From Physcomitrium patens (lineage: Eukaryota > Streptophyta > Bryopsida > Funariales > Funariaceae): a DNA stretch of 64,000 nt. Shown piece after piece: positions 21,330-33,366 of this stretch. Below the pieces are notes generated by a model. It had not been told where the DNA came from, searched no databases, and worked only from the letters and a program-made list of their open reading frames with translations. The stretch covers positions 16,332,760 to 16,396,759 of the forward strand of contig NC_037265.1 in assembly GCF_000002425.4 (NCBI RefSeq), read 5' to 3'. Each line of letters opens with the position of its first letter. Position 1 is the stretch's first letter. Made by a program: the position numbers and the translations under genes.

Positions 21330-21778
21330 CTAGGAGTTGAAGAAGAGACTTACTGTCAATTGCAGTGTTGTCTCCAACTCTTCTTTGGAGTCCTTCGAAA
21401 ACATCTCCATTGCCATGAATCTTGCTGTCTTGCTGAACCTGTCTACTATGACTAAAATAGCATTAGCTTCCCTACATCTTGGTAAGCCTGTCATAAAATC
21501 CAACCAGATATCTTTATAAGACATTGAAGGAATAGGTAGAGGTTCTAGTAACTTTATCTTAACTTATGTTCAATGTTTGTTCCTTTAGCACACCAAGCAA
21601 CTCTTTACATGTGCTTCAACATCCTCCTTCAGTGATGGCCAATAATATAAACAAGTCATGTCCCTCAAAGTGGTTTTTACGCCTCTATGTCCCAACCATG
21701 GGGTGTCATGAACTTCGTACATCACTTTCTTTCTCCACTTACCAACTGGGATGTCGAGTCATATATGTTTGAACCAGA
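21330..21778 (-). pseudogene. Element F integrase zinc finger and start of catalytic core
   Basis: The minus strand encodes YEVHDTPWLGHRG ... YYWPSLKEDVEAHVKSCLVC, a complete HHCC finger. It is followed by LLEPLPIPSMSYKDIWLDFM and GLPRCREANAILVIVDRFSK with the first catalytic Asp. The VDRFSKxAxFMA pattern is that of plant gypsy integrases rather than family A or B. The frame then decays. The second Asp and the Glu are not identifiable. Confidence 0.7.
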
Positions 21779-22118
21779 TCAAACCATCTTTGATTGAAGA
21801 GACTCCCATAAGCCTTCTTTGCTCCTTGGTAGTTCTGGTATTGGAAACGCTTTCTTGATCTCCAGCGCATTCTCATCTATCTTATAGGCTTCCTTCATGC
21901 CTTTAAAAAGAGGAGAATTGTCACAATATACTATGGTACTGAGTATCATGGTGATATGTAACTTTGCTTCCAAGAACTCTTTTCTTCTACTTAGTACATC
22001 CGGCACTAAGTTGTCTCTTCTCGGTTTGTGTATTAGTTCGACGTCTATTGAAACAATTACATCATACCACCTTAATTCTTTTGGAGACGCTTGCGATTTT
22101 GACATAAGATATTTTGCA
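21779..22118 (-). pseudogene. Element F RNase H C-terminus
   Basis: A 108-codon minus-strand frame with SKSQASPKELRWYDVIVSID, IHKPRRDNLVPDVLSRR (the end-of-RNase-H signature with D, V and LSRR) and a tether. Upstream sequence (RT) is missing: at about 22118 the composition changes abruptly to AT-rich repeat, so F is truncated here. Confidence 0.7.
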
Positions 22119-22120
22119 TG

Positions 22121-22600
22121 AAATCAATAATTGAAGATTTAGATTTTTTTAAAATAAATCTGTGAAATATTTTTTATCATAACTAAAGATCTATAAAAAT
22201 TCTATAAATTTGCCATTTACTATTAAAATTATCTTTAAAAATCAATTATATTAGACTCAAAGATTGTAAAAATTAGATCATACTTTCATAAGAAATCAAC
22301 AATCAAGATTTTGCTTTTTTTAAAGAAATCTACAACATTGTTTTGCTCATAACTAGAGATTTAAAAAATATCTACAAACATGCTATATACTATTAGAATT
22401 GCCTTAAAAAAATAGTCATATTAGACTTTAAATTTATTAAAATTAATTCAAAGTTGCTAATGAAATCAACATTCAAAATTTTGGCTTTTTTTAAAAATAT
22501 TTGCAACATATTTTTTCTTATAAATATAAATTTATAAAACACTTACAAATTGCTATATACAATTAGAATAACTTTAAAAAGTTAGTTATAGTAGACTAGG
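22121..22600. repeat. Tandem repeat, three units of about 170 bp
   Basis: Units start at 22121, 22293 and 22463, each with AAATCAA(T/C)A(A/T)T. They share TTTTTTTAAA, CTCATAACTA-AGAT, TCTACAAAC-TGC, ATA-TA-TATTAGAAT and a closing ATTAGACT. Related single units lie at 2880-3250 and 4960-5140. The very AT-rich composition and the length resemble satellite-type monomers. Confidence 0.65.
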
Positions 22601-23159
22601 ATTAATATTTAGGATTTAAAGTCATATGTATGTTTTTAAATTTAAGATTCAAGATTTAGGATTATATGTATATTTTTAAATTTAGAATTTAGGATTTAGA
22701 TGTGGTATTAAAGTATTCTATTATAAAATTATCAAAATTTAAAGTATTTATAAATTTCTAATTATCAAACTCTAAATCTTAAAAACTATCTACCTCGCAA
22801 GTTATTTGCATTCTCTCCAATCAGCTTTATAGATGTGATAGATGGATAATGGTTGAGAATTATTTAGATGAATTATATATTCTACAAATTTAAGATCAAA
22901 TTCTTGTTACTTATTAAAAAACTAAATTTTTAATCAAATCATAAAATAGTCTCTAATTATATAAAATATTAACAAAAAAAAAATATTATATCAATACTCA
23001 AATTTATGTATCTAAATTATTTATGATATAAGCTTGTGATACTATTAGATTAATTCTTATGAAAATAAATTTTAATCCTTCATTTAAAATAAGCACCATA
23101 CAAAAATCTTTCAACAATTAAAATACTATCCAAATATTCAAATAAACTTCTATATGATT

Positions 23160-23524
23160 TTTTAAAAATATAATAAGTATATCTTATCAATTCTTTAGAT
23201 AAATTATAATATTCTAGTTTATTTTAGATATACATATATAATATCCAATTATAAAAAAAAAAATAATAATATATAATCATAATATGTAGAAAATTTAAAA
23301 ATTAAATTAAAATTAAATGATATATAAATATAAAACTTATCATCCAATATCTCCTTAAATAGATTGTATCATAAACATGAAAATACACAAATTTCTTTTT
23401 GTTGTCAATAAACATAAGCTTTGACTTTGTTTTTCACAATATGTTGTTTTAATAATAACTTGAAGTTCTTCAGGGATAAAAATATCATTTTTCAATTCCA
23501 AATATTTATCTTTTGAAAGACCAC
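23160..23524 (-). pseudogene. Inverted relic copy of the dioxygenase-like exons
   Basis: On the minus strand the relic encodes LKNDIFIPEE then SLCLLTTKRNLCIF, matching 350-500, followed by an FKKSYRSLFEYLDSI-like match to 700-770. The iron-site exon is deleted. It shows that the left-end gene belongs to a dispersed repeat. Confidence 0.5.
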
Positions 23525-25104
23525 TGTTGTGTTGTAATAAGACTATATGGTGGAAATATAAATGAAAAAGATTTATTAATATTTATTCATCTTCGATGTT
23601 AAAAACAGTGGCCAATTCCAGTGCCAATATTCAGGGGCCAATTAATGTCACCTCATTGCAAGCTATACCACTGAACATGACAACAGTGTATGCTCTACTA
23701 GCGTCATTAAACTAAGTACCCTCCGTACCAACGGGACGACTAGAATCATTTTCTAACCCTACATAGAACAAGCCTAGTAAGTATATACCAGTGGAGACAC
23801 TTAATATGCCTAATGGGGTGCAAGAAGACCACTTTGTTGTTTCCATTGTAGACAGATTCGTCATTATGCTAGTGAATATTCCAATCCCAGAGCTAGTGGC
23901 AATTACACACCAATGTGTGGGAATAGCAAGCAGTTGGGACATACTTATCAATAATGTAATGCTCCATTCAATTTCAATAATCGGGATCAGCAGATCCAAA
24001 GCCAAGGAAAAATTGAGGAGATAAATTGAGGTCCTCAAGATTCTTTGGTAAATCAGATGGAATATATCCAAGCCGTTCATACCCAGAGTCGGCAAAAAGA
24101 GAAAGGACCAATTCAACATTTGGATGAGCCTGATGTGAAGGACCAATTTGACCCAATTATAGGGACATCTAATTCAGGTCCTGTTATGGGTCTCTTACCC
24201 AGAATGAGACGTAACTCGGTTGGAAAATCCAATGAGGTCCCGAATATGGAGGCTTTGGTTTAATTTCAAGCTGTTCTATTTTCTATGCCATTTCGAGAGA
24301 AACATCTTTTTTGTGGAAAGATCCTCTTAGAGGTGGGAATTCCATGGAAGCGCAGTTCGTTGTTCCAATTTTGAGTCCAAGACAGAAGAATAGGGGACCT
24401 CGCGTAGTTAAAGGAAAAGAAAGAAAAGGGAAGAGGGTATTTAGATATCGAGATTTTTGAGATCGGAGAGCTAGCTTCAAGCTCCTTTGAAAGGTGTAAG
24501 ACTTAGTTTCATAGGATTTGGGAGGATTTAATAATTGTTGCTCAAAGTCATTGTTTGTATTAATGAATTGGGTTTTTTTTTTGCAATAAAGTTAAGGCTA
24601 GTACTCTTGACTATTTTCTGAAATTAGAGAAACATGTGCGGTTGAAATTGGAGAAACATGTCTGGATGGTTGAGTATGTCAAGTGCTTGTAAAAATTTAT
24701 GTTAATGTAATGGTATGGATAGAGGATGTTTGATCATTAGTATAAAGAGGTATCAAAAGTCGATATATTGAGATCGTTGAGGATTTCTGTAATGTCTAGA
24801 GATCTATCGTTTGGAATAAGGTGAATTTTGACGTAGTAAGTCGAGGACTTAAAGGCAGAGTTGTACACAAGGTTTGAATGAGAATTAACAATTAGAGAGG
24901 GAGAAATTATAAGTCAAGGTTTGTCATCAACTTTATGGACAGTAGTCAAGGGACATCAAAATAGATTTACGACATTTTCTTGCAATCTTTTGTATTTAGA
25001 TGGTTGAAACCCACTAGATTACTTAGATACTTATAAAATATCATTTTATCTACTACAGCTAGATGTCCGGTGCTTTCTCAAGCAAGATAGCATGTAATAC
25101 GACA
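23525..25104 (+). repeat. B2 5' LTR (1580 bp)
   Basis: Starts TGTTGTGTTG (TGTCGTGTTG in younger copies) and ends TACGACA. It is longer than B1 LTRs mainly because of an extra block of about 250-300 nt around 23690-23940 that encodes zinc-knuckle sequence. Confidence 0.85.
23790..23990 (+). pseudogene. Zinc-knuckle coding segment inside B2 5' LTR
   Basis: Same segment as 31356-31559. A 1-nt deletion near 23818 shifts the frame, but the codons for the C..H..C positions of two knuckles are still traceable (GTAGACAG-TTCGTCATTATGC and ATGTGTGGGAATAGC). Its presence in both LTRs shows it was part of the LTR before B2 inserted. Confidence 0.6.
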
Positions 25105-25108
25105 TAAG

Positions 25109-25126
25109 TCGTGAACCCGATGTGAA
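25109..25126 (+). other. Primer-binding site of B2 (tRNA-Trp)
   Basis: TCGTGAACCCGATGTGAA, 4 nt after the LTR, with two mismatches from the consensus TGGTGAACCCGACGTGAA. Confidence 0.7.
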
Positions 25127-25175
25127 ACGCTTGAGGTGGGAGGTATTAGAATTCGTTTATTTTTATTTTTATTTT

Positions 25176-27579
25176 ATGAAGAACGAGAATAAAAATTTTG
25201 AAAGAGCTTTGGGAAGAGCTTCAAGTAGAGCTTTTGGTGGGGTTTCTTCTAAAAGACAAGGTATATACATGGATCCATCCATTGCTAGTATGTTTCAAGC
25301 CTTATCATTATCTATGAAGCAATAGAAAAGTAATGATCGCAAAGAAGCTTTAGCAACCAAAGCATTGCAAGCAGTGGTCAATAAAATTGATCAATTTGAT
25401 AGAAGGGATATTACAAAGTATTTAAGATATTATGTTCGAGAAATGAAATTAAATCGGATTTCTGAGAAGAAAATGGTTGAATTATTTGGACTTACCACAA
25501 TACCGGAAATAAGAGAGCATATTACATCAATTATAGAGCATTATGGAAATTCATGGGAGATTTTTTCACATGCATTAAAAGACGAATATTTCTTAGAAGA
25601 CACTGATCATGTTACTAAGAAACTATTTCTAGAATGGATTGAATGGCCTAATAAGAATTTGTAAGCAACAGAGCTACTAAGAGAATTTGAGAGGCAGTAT
25701 TCTCAATTATCGAAGGTAGAAAAATTGACATTAGAGTCGAACAAGGTTGAATTATTTCTTCAAGCTACTGATGGAGAGTTACAAGGGAAATTGGAGTTGC
25801 TTCTTGAAGGCAAAGAAGAAGATGAAGGATTGACACCAAAGTAAAAAAATGTTGAAAATGCGGTGGGTTTGCTTGCAAAAAGAGAAAAGAGGAAGGATAG
25901 GAATAATATTCTAAAAGCAATACAAGTACCTAAAATTTGAATATATACAATATGACCAACAATGTCTATTATTCAACCTTCAACATCTTTATCGAAGAAA
26001 GGAGATATGGAGATTAAAAAAAATATATATGGAATGCGAGATCTTTCAATCAAATTTATAAGACTTGAAGAAAATACTTCTGCAAATAATTTGAAGAATG
26101 TTTCAAAACAAGAGTATGTACAAAGATGTATCTGGTGTGATGACGTTTCACATACTAGAAAGGATTGCAGTGAATTTAATAAAATGGTACAGTAAAGAAT
26201 TATTTATTGGAAAGATGGAAAAATTACATTAAAAGATACAGAGGATCTCCTTCAAACCAATTTTGGCAAAAGAGGTATGAGAGCATTCATTCAAGTTATT
26301 TTAATAGAATATGAAATAACAACACGAGAGAGTGTAAGTTATGGTGCTAGAGTAGATGATGACTTTGGTGGAAGTATAGAAATTAGTGAATTTTGGGCTT
26401 CTACCATTTCTAAAATTCAAAAAGGAAAAATGCCTAGGGAAGCGTTATTGAGGATTGGAGCTACAATACGAGGTGCAATAGGTTGAGAAGAACTTATTGA
26501 GTCTCTTTTAATTCATGCATATATTGCTAAGGCCAACATGAAGCTTTGATGGAAGAAAAGAGATAAGGAAATTTTGATGATACAAGAGAAGGAAATTCTT
26601 GTAAAAGGTAAACTCGAGGAGACAAGGCTCGTGAGGAAACTTTATAAGAATTGCCTATAAAGGATACTTTGGCATCATTAGAAGAAAAAACAAAAGAGAC
26701 AAAAGATAAAGATAAATTAATTGCTTATAAGCTACTTTCTGATATTGAAGTGGCAACAAATTTAAAAGGAGTGCTCAAAGAACGTATATTAAATGTTAAG
26801 GTAGAATTCACATTGAAAGAAATTTTGGAAATTGTAAAGAATGAATTTCATGATGTCATCATTGACAGCATTAAGCAAAAGAAGTAGTTAATAGAAAAAA
26901 CTTGAATGAATCATGCTATTGGTATAAGATTATATAAAGATGAAGAAGAGATTGATAATGGTTACAAGCAATCAAAAAATGAAAAGAATGGGTATAATCA
27001 ACGAGTATGTTTTGAAGATTATAGTGATAAGGAAATGGAAGCTTCAAACCATTATACTCGAAAGCATTGAATAAAAGTAACAGTTGAAGTATTAGTAAAA
27101 GTATGAGATATAGAAGAATCAATTGTTGCTTTAGTCAACCATGGTTCTAAATAATATTATGTCTAAGGATCTTTATAAGAGGCAAAAATGGCCAATTGAT
27201 ATGGAATATGGATGGACAATATGAGCAGCTAATAACACACAAGCCAAATTATATGGAACTTGTCCAGATGTCAAAATTTGGATTGGAGATGTTGTGACAA
27301 AACAAAATTTCTTTGTTCAAGATACAATGTCTTATCCATTGATTTTAAGACAATTCTATATTACGGCAACACGGATAGAAACAAAAGTACTTGACAAACG
27401 TTCTACTCATGGAAGGATACGTAGTGAAGATGGAAAGAAAGCTGTAAAATTTCTAATAGTACCTCCTAATCATGAATAGAATCGAGATAGGTTGAGGGAG
27501 AAACCATTGCCAAGGGTTGTTGAAGGATTTAAGGATTTTGGAGAAGTACCACTATTTAGCGGGATTACGGAGGTATAAA
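25176..27579 (+). pseudogene. B2 gag-protease, degenerate
   Basis: ATG at 25176. The gag is recognisable throughout: QAVVNKIDQFDRRD, FGLTTIPEIREHI, the zinc knuckle CIWCDDVSHTRKDC near 26140, then FGKRGMRAFIQ and the protease region. There are in-frame stops at about 25324, 25662, 25841, 26192, 26485, 26885 and elsewhere. The protease motif reads VNHGS (Asp lost). The normal end PL-TAA is altered to PLFS, so the frame would run on a few codons to a TAA at about 27577. Confidence 0.85.
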
Positions 27580-30500
27580 AGAGGAGGTACTTTCGCGAGA
27601 TATAGGTGCCTTTGATGCGAGTTTTATTGGTATTTTTGAGAATGGAAATATTATGTATAAGAAAGTTGATGATTTTAAAAGAAAATAAAGAAAAAGATTA
27701 TATAGTATTGAAAGGGAATTACGTAAGTTAGGGACATTAGAAGATGATGAAAGGATTTTAGATATTTATGAAGAAAATAGATTGGAAGATTCTTTGGAAT
27801 TAATTACATCTATTGGATTAGGGAATAATGATAAGATTGTGGAAATTCATTCGTAGGAGGTTTATTCTATATTTGAATCTTTTCAAGCACCAAAAGTTAT
27901 TGTAAAAATAAAATATAAAATAATAGATAAAAAGATAAAACATATTACCGGACCTTTACTAGAAGATTCTAATGAGCAAATGGAAGAAGCATCAAAACAA
28001 GAGGATTTAAGAGATCCAAAGAAGATTGGACATCAGTTTACAAAAGAGACTTTTGAAGAATTGAAGATTGGATGTGATGGTTCCTTATTTTTGATAGAAA
28101 TTGAATATTTTTAAAAAATACTTGCAAAATAAGGTAAATCATTTACCTTTGGGTCTCGTGAAATAAGATGTATAGATCCTAATGTTGTTGCTTCTATGGT
28201 TATCTTTATGATACCTCATGTGCCTTGGAACTTAAGGCCAATTCCCGTGCCAAGGCCACATTTATCTAAATTGGTGGAATTATTGAAACAAAAGATGTGA
28301 ATGAAAATTTTGGAGCCTTCTTTTGCTCCATATTCTAGTCATTGGTTTATGGTGCCTAAGAAAAATGGATCGTTACATCTTATTCAAGATATGTAGCCAA
28401 TGAATGCAGTAACTATAAGAAATATAAGTATAGGACCTTTAGTAGATGAGTTTGTAGAAGCGTTTGCAGGAAGGACAATTTATTCAATGGGTGATTTATA
28501 TTTGGATTATGATCAATTTCAACTTGTGCATGGGAGTAGAGATCTAATAACCATGAGAATACGACTTAAATTGCTTAAAATATGTACTCTCCAACTAGGT
28601 GCTACTAACTCAGTTGCACATATGATGAATGGGATGAACAAGGTATTAAAAGACTTCATTCTTGAAAAAACTATGCCTTTTTTAGATGATGTTCCTATCA
28701 AAGGATGTAAAGAACGAAAAAAAGATGAAACTTTAGATGAGAGAGGGTATTGCAAATATATTATTGATCATATACAAGATTATGAAAAGATTTTAACTCG
28801 ACTTGAAGAGGTTTTACTTACACTTTCAGGAGAAAAGTCTACATTTGGAGTGCAGAAAGTTCTTATTGTTGGACATTTATGTGGATTTTATAGAAGAAAG
28901 CCAGATCCAAGAAAAGTTGATGCAATTGGAAGGATGAAGGATTCGTGTGACTTTTCAACAGAAGTACGCAAGTTTTTAGGAGCTTGTGTATTTTATCATA
29001 TATGGATTCTTCATTATACTCATGTAGCGGATCCATTGTGTGAATTATTACGTAAGGATTATCGATTTAAATGGAAAAGAAAGCATAATGAAGTAATCTA
29101 GAAGCTAAAGGTGTTATTGGTGATACCTCCAATTTTAAGAAGAATTGAGCATGACTATAATAGATAAGTAATTCTTACTGTGGATACTAGTCCTTTTGTT
29201 ATTAGATGGGCAGTGGATCAAGATGATTTAAGTGGAAATAGATTTGGAGTTCGATTTAGAGTTAAAGTTTTAAGTACTCGTTAACGTGCATATTCACAAG
29301 TCAAAAGAGAACTTTGGAGAGTTGTTTCGGCTATGAAAGCTGAAAGAAATTATTTGATTGATACAGCAGTAGTAATTGAAATGGATTGCTTGCCATTACT
29401 TGAAATGATTACTAATTGTTCAATGCCAGATATTGCAATGTTAAGATGGATTGCTTATATTAAGTCATTAAATCTAGAATTTAAGCATGTTATTGAAAAA
29501 GATAATTTAATAGCAGACATGCTATCTAGAACAAGATATGAAAGAGAAGACGAAATGGTTGAAGACATTGATGATCTTGGATCAAAATTCTATTCAGTAT
29601 CAAATCTTAACAAAGAAGACAAGCTATTTCTTGAAGAATTTTATGAAGGAGAATTATTGGATATTTGTCATTACTTGAATACCTTCACTAAACAAGAAAA
29701 TTGGTCTATAGAAAAATTTAAATAAATAAGAAAAAAGACATATGGATTTTTACTTCAAGAAGGATTTTTGTGGAAGAGACCAAAGAAAGGAATTGGAATG
29801 CCACAAAGAGCGATAGGCAATAAAGAAGAGAAACAGAAATTATTAAAGAGGTTTCATGATAGTTTATAGGTAGGACATAGAGGAATTTGGGCTACTTTGG
29901 CTAAACTTAAGAAACAATATTGATAGAAAAATATGTATCAAGATGTGTTCTTATTTGTAGAGTCATGACAAATTTATCAAACGTATTCTAATATATGACA
30001 TTGAGATAGTCTTCATCCTACATATCCTCTAGCTATTCATTTTAAATGGATTGTTGATTTGGTTATTATGCCAATTGAGTTATGGAAAATGAGATATTTG
30101 GTCTTAGCTTGTGAAAATTTATCAAATCAAGTAGAAAGAAGAGCATTGAGAACAAAATCTATGGAAAGAATTTGTAGATTTTTGCTTGAAGATATTATTT
30201 GCCACTATAGATGTGTAGGAAAAATCACCATAGATCGTGGAGAATTAAATGCACAAGAAGCTCGTGAATTCTTTGAAAGATATGGAATTAAACTATTACT
30301 GACTACTGCTTATAAGCTTGAAGGAAATGCCAAAAGTGGGCATAGTCACCCACCGATTGTGAAAGTATTAGTTAAAGCTTATAATAGAAAGGTTAGAGAA
30401 TGGCCACAATCTTTTTTATTTATATTATGGGTTGGTCGAACAACTTATAAATTAGTAACGGAATATATGCCTATTGAGCTTATGACAGGTCAAAAACTAA

Positions 30501-31030
30501 TTATGCCAATTGAAGAAAAAGTACCTACTTGGAATGTGCTACCATAGGAAGATGGATTGACAAGAGAAGAACTTTTAGCTATTAGAATTCAATAATTAGA
30601 GCAAAGATTGGAAGATGTGCAAATAGTATTAGAAAGATTAAAAAGATCAAGGTTACAAAATAAGGCACGACTTGATAAGCAACATCAATTGAGGCCTAAA
30701 GCATTTGAAGGTGATTGGATTTTGGTCTATGATAGTAGCTTGGATAATCAACATAGTACTTTAAGGAAGTTTTCTAAGCGATGGTTTGGACCATATGTGG
30801 TAACAACTGTTCATGATAATGTAACTTACTCATTGCGTGAGTTAGATGGAACAAAGTTAAAAATACCAATTACAAGGAAGCGAATAAAAATATTTAAACA
30901 AAAATATACAAAAATAAATATAAAAGATCTTGGTGAGGACATAAAGATTTTTCAACACGAAGATGAATTTGACTTGGATAACAAAACTGATGAAGAAGAT
31001 TTGGATGAAGACTTAGAAAACATATTATGA
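27580..31030 (+). pseudogene. B2 pol (RT-RNase H-integrase), degenerate
   Basis: All domains are in order. RT has MGDLYLDYDQFQL, AHMMNGMNKVL and MPFLDDVPIKG in the open block 28400-29101. RNase H has MKAERNYLIDTAVVIEMDC and DNLIADMLSRTR (29333-29725). Integrase has TIDRGELNAQEAREFFERYG at 30230-30290 and the C-terminal module at 30608-31030. The HHCC finger region (29870-29990) has stops replacing Trp and Cys codons. More than ten in-frame stops in total; clearly dead. Confidence 0.88.
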
Positions 31031-31079
31031 ATCAAACAACAAGTAGGTTATTTGGTGCATACTAGAGGATGCACAAGTT

Positions 31080-31092
31080 CAGAGGGGGTGGA
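31080..31092 (+). other. Polypurine tract of B2
   Basis: CAGAGGGGGTGGA directly before the 3' LTR, preceded by AGAGGATGCACAAGTT. Confidence 0.85.
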
Positions 31093-31847
31093 TGTCGTAT
31101 TGTAATATGATTATATGGTGAAAATATAAATAAAAAATATTTATTAATATTTAGTCATCTTGGATGTTAGAAACAGTGGCCAATTCTAGTTCTAATATTC
31201 AGAGGCTAATTAATGTCATTCTATTGCAAGCTATACCATCGAACGTGACAAAAGCATATGCTCTACCGGTATCATCAAACCAAGTACCCTCCATACCAAC
31301 GCGATGACCAAGATCATTTTCCAACCCTATATGGAACAAGTCTAGTAGATATATATTGGTAGAGACACCCAATATGCTTGATGGAGATGCAAGAAGACCA
31401 CTTCGTTGTTTCCATTGCAGACAGATTGGTCATTATGCTTGTGAATGTCCCAATCCCAGAGCTAGTGATAATTACGCGCCAATGTGTGGAAATAGCAAGC
31501 AGTTGGGACATACTTATCAAGAATGTAATGATCCATTCAATTTCAGTAATGGACATTAGTAGATCCTAAGCCAAGGAAAAATTGAGGAGATAAATTGAGG
31601 TCCTTAAGATTCTCTAATAAATTAGATGGACTATGTCTAAGCCATTCTTATCAAGAATCGGCAAAAAAAGAAAGGACCTATTCAACATTCAGGTGAGTCT
31701 AATGTGAAGGATTAATTTGACTCAATTGTAGAGACACCCAATTCAGGTCTTGTTACGGGCTTCTTATCCAGTATGAGACCTGACTCGGTTGGGCAATTCA
31801 ATGAGGTCCTGAATACGAGGGTTCAGTTCTATTCCAAGCTGTTCCAT
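31093..31847 (+). repeat. B2 3' LTR, truncated by the D LTR
   Basis: Begins TGTCGTATTG and matches 23525 onward, including the zinc-knuckle block. It ends abruptly at 31847, where the minus-oriented D LTR starts. Confidence 0.85.
31356..31559 (+). CDS. Zinc-knuckle ORF embedded in B2 3' LTR
   Basis: Open frame of 67 codons (first in-frame ATG within it at 31374), reading CFHCRQIGHYACEC, a perfect CX2CX4HX4C knuckle. A second, damaged one follows (CGNSKQLGHTYQEC, with Ser for the second Cys). The frame also reads back through about 20 codons to a TGA. The arrangement is that of a gag nucleocapsid or a host CCHC protein, not the single CIWC-type knuckle of family-B gag. It lies wholly within the LTR, and a frameshifted copy is in the 5' LTR. 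It looks like captured coding sequence or a remnant of another gag; expression is unknown. Confidence 0.6.
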   Translation: MVETPNMLDGDARRPLRCFHCRQIGHYACECPNPRASDNYAPMCGNSKQLGHTYQECNDPFNFSNGH

Positions 31848-33170
31848 TGTCAGATGGCGTGATTTGCTCTCTCGGAATACACTGGGTATCTAAATGTAGG
31901 TTAAATCTTTATATGAATCTTGTGTTAGCCTCCCAAAACTCCTTTATTTTGCATAAAACTCAAAATATAATAAAATCCCTTCAAAACATATTTTTCTTGT
32001 GAAGGAATTTCTTGTCCTAAACTTTAGAAAATCATAACTCTTGATCTAACCATTCAGTTTGTGTCAAATTTACAATATAGGTAGAATTCATCCTTAACTT
32101 TTACCACAAAATAGACCAACTATACATTAACTCCCGATCTTCTAGCATCTAAGAAATCCTAGTAGATGCTCTAAACCTTAATTTATAAGCTTTTGAATAC
32201 TACTTTCTTATTATCTCAAGAACCCAATACTCAAATGTCATAAAAATTATGCACAAAGTTTAATTATATAAAATTACATATTCCCTCAAATTTTGAGCCA
32301 AAATCTTATAAAATTGATAAAGATATAGCTCAAGAGACAACCATTAGCAAATCGGATTACTTACTACCCTTAGATTGCATATGCTAACTTCAAAATCTAA
32401 TAACTCCTTCACTTCAACTTAAAATCCAATATGCAGTATATAAAAAGTGTAGCCACAAAAGTTTTCTCTCTAGTCTCGGTTGCCGATCCTCAATTGCTAT
32501 CTGTACACATGTGTTGTGCCAAAAAGAGTGACAATAGCTCCCAAATCAATACCTTAACTTTGAGTGCTTGTATCTTCTTCATATAAACTCCAAACCATAC
32601 AAAACTTGTACCAAAATCATAGCCAAAAACCTAAACCTTCTCACCCTAGTCCTTAAAACTCAAATGGCCTTGAGAACTTAACCCTAATTCCTAATATGGC
32701 CTCGGACAGCCTCCTCAAAGCCCATTGGTCATGATTTTTGACTAATAAGAATGGAGATTTTCATCATTCATCTCCATTCATCTAAATTGGTGCCCTAATT
32801 ACTCCTTTTGCTACCAAAATCCTTCTTCAATCCTTTTTCATATAAGATTTACATAATTTATGCTTTAAACACCAAATAAAAGAACCAAAAGAAGTTTTCA
32901 AAGGTCACCAATGTCTAACAAAGGTGATTCTAAATATTTAGAAGTTACTATCAACCAAAACCAATCTTAAAAGCTACTATCAAAAAGAAATTAAAATTAT
33001 TAAATTCTATAGTAATCTTTTTAAATAATCTCTTTTCAAGGTAATAATCAAATTATATTCTACAACCAACTAAAATCTACTAATATGGCTTTCACCATGT
33101 TACTTAATGAATTATATATTAAGTACATAATTACATTATTTTCATATAGTAGCCTAACCACAACAGGACA
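31848..33170 (-). repeat. D 3' LTR (1323 bp)
   Basis: Minus orientation: it begins at 33170 with TGTCCTGTTGTGG next to a polypurine tract and ends at 31848 with a CTGACA terminus. The last 50 bp resemble the family-B LTR end. The interior is AT-rich and unlike B1. Confidence 0.7.
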
Positions 33171-33201
33171 TCCACCCCCTTTAAACCTGTGCATCCTCCA
33201 G
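33171..33201 (-). other. Polypurine tract of D
   Basis: Element strand CTGGAGGATGCACAGG then TTTAAAGGGGGTGGA, as in B1. The boundary at 33201/33202 is the solo-LTR C insertion site. Confidence 0.75.
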
Positions 33202-33361
33202 TGTCGTAATGTGTGAAGTCTTGCTTGAGAATGCTCTGGGCACCTGGCTGTAGAAGGAAGAATAGAAATTATAATAACAAAATCCTAATTCTAATAGAAT
33301 ACTAACAATGCTCTAATTAGACTATAATAATGGTAAACAAACGTAATCAAATTCAAAACAA

Positions 33362-33366
33362 CTCAA
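33362..33366. repeat. Target-site duplication of A2, left copy (CTCAA)
   Basis: Perfect 5-bp match to 39738-39742. Confidence 0.93.

Larger units (their letters stand above)
22119..23524. other. AT-rich non-coding stretch, inverted partner of the 1-5 kb repeat
   Basis: No gene. The left part is a tandem array (22121-22600). The right part, read on the minus strand from 23524, matches 350-785. It then jumps directly to a match with about 3870-3985, so roughly 3 kb present in the first copy is absent here. B2 is inserted at its right edge. Confidence 0.6.
23525..31847 (+). mobile_element. B2: old, heavily decayed family-B element
   Basis: 5' LTR 23525-25104, tRNA-Trp primer site, gag-pro, pol, polypurine tract, and a 3' LTR (31093-31847) cut off by the D LTR. 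Dozens of stops are present, many recognisable as CAA/CAG/CGA or TGG codons turned into stops by transitions. Relative to B1/B3/B4 many CpG sites are TpG or CpA. It belongs to the same older subfamily as B5. The 5' flank is CCAC. Confidence 0.9.

Noticed and set aside
25176..31030. Classical fungal RIP as the cause of B2 decay
   Set aside because: The changes I could align favour CpG sites over CpA, and the primer sites suggest a plant host; RIP is not excluded without a full count.
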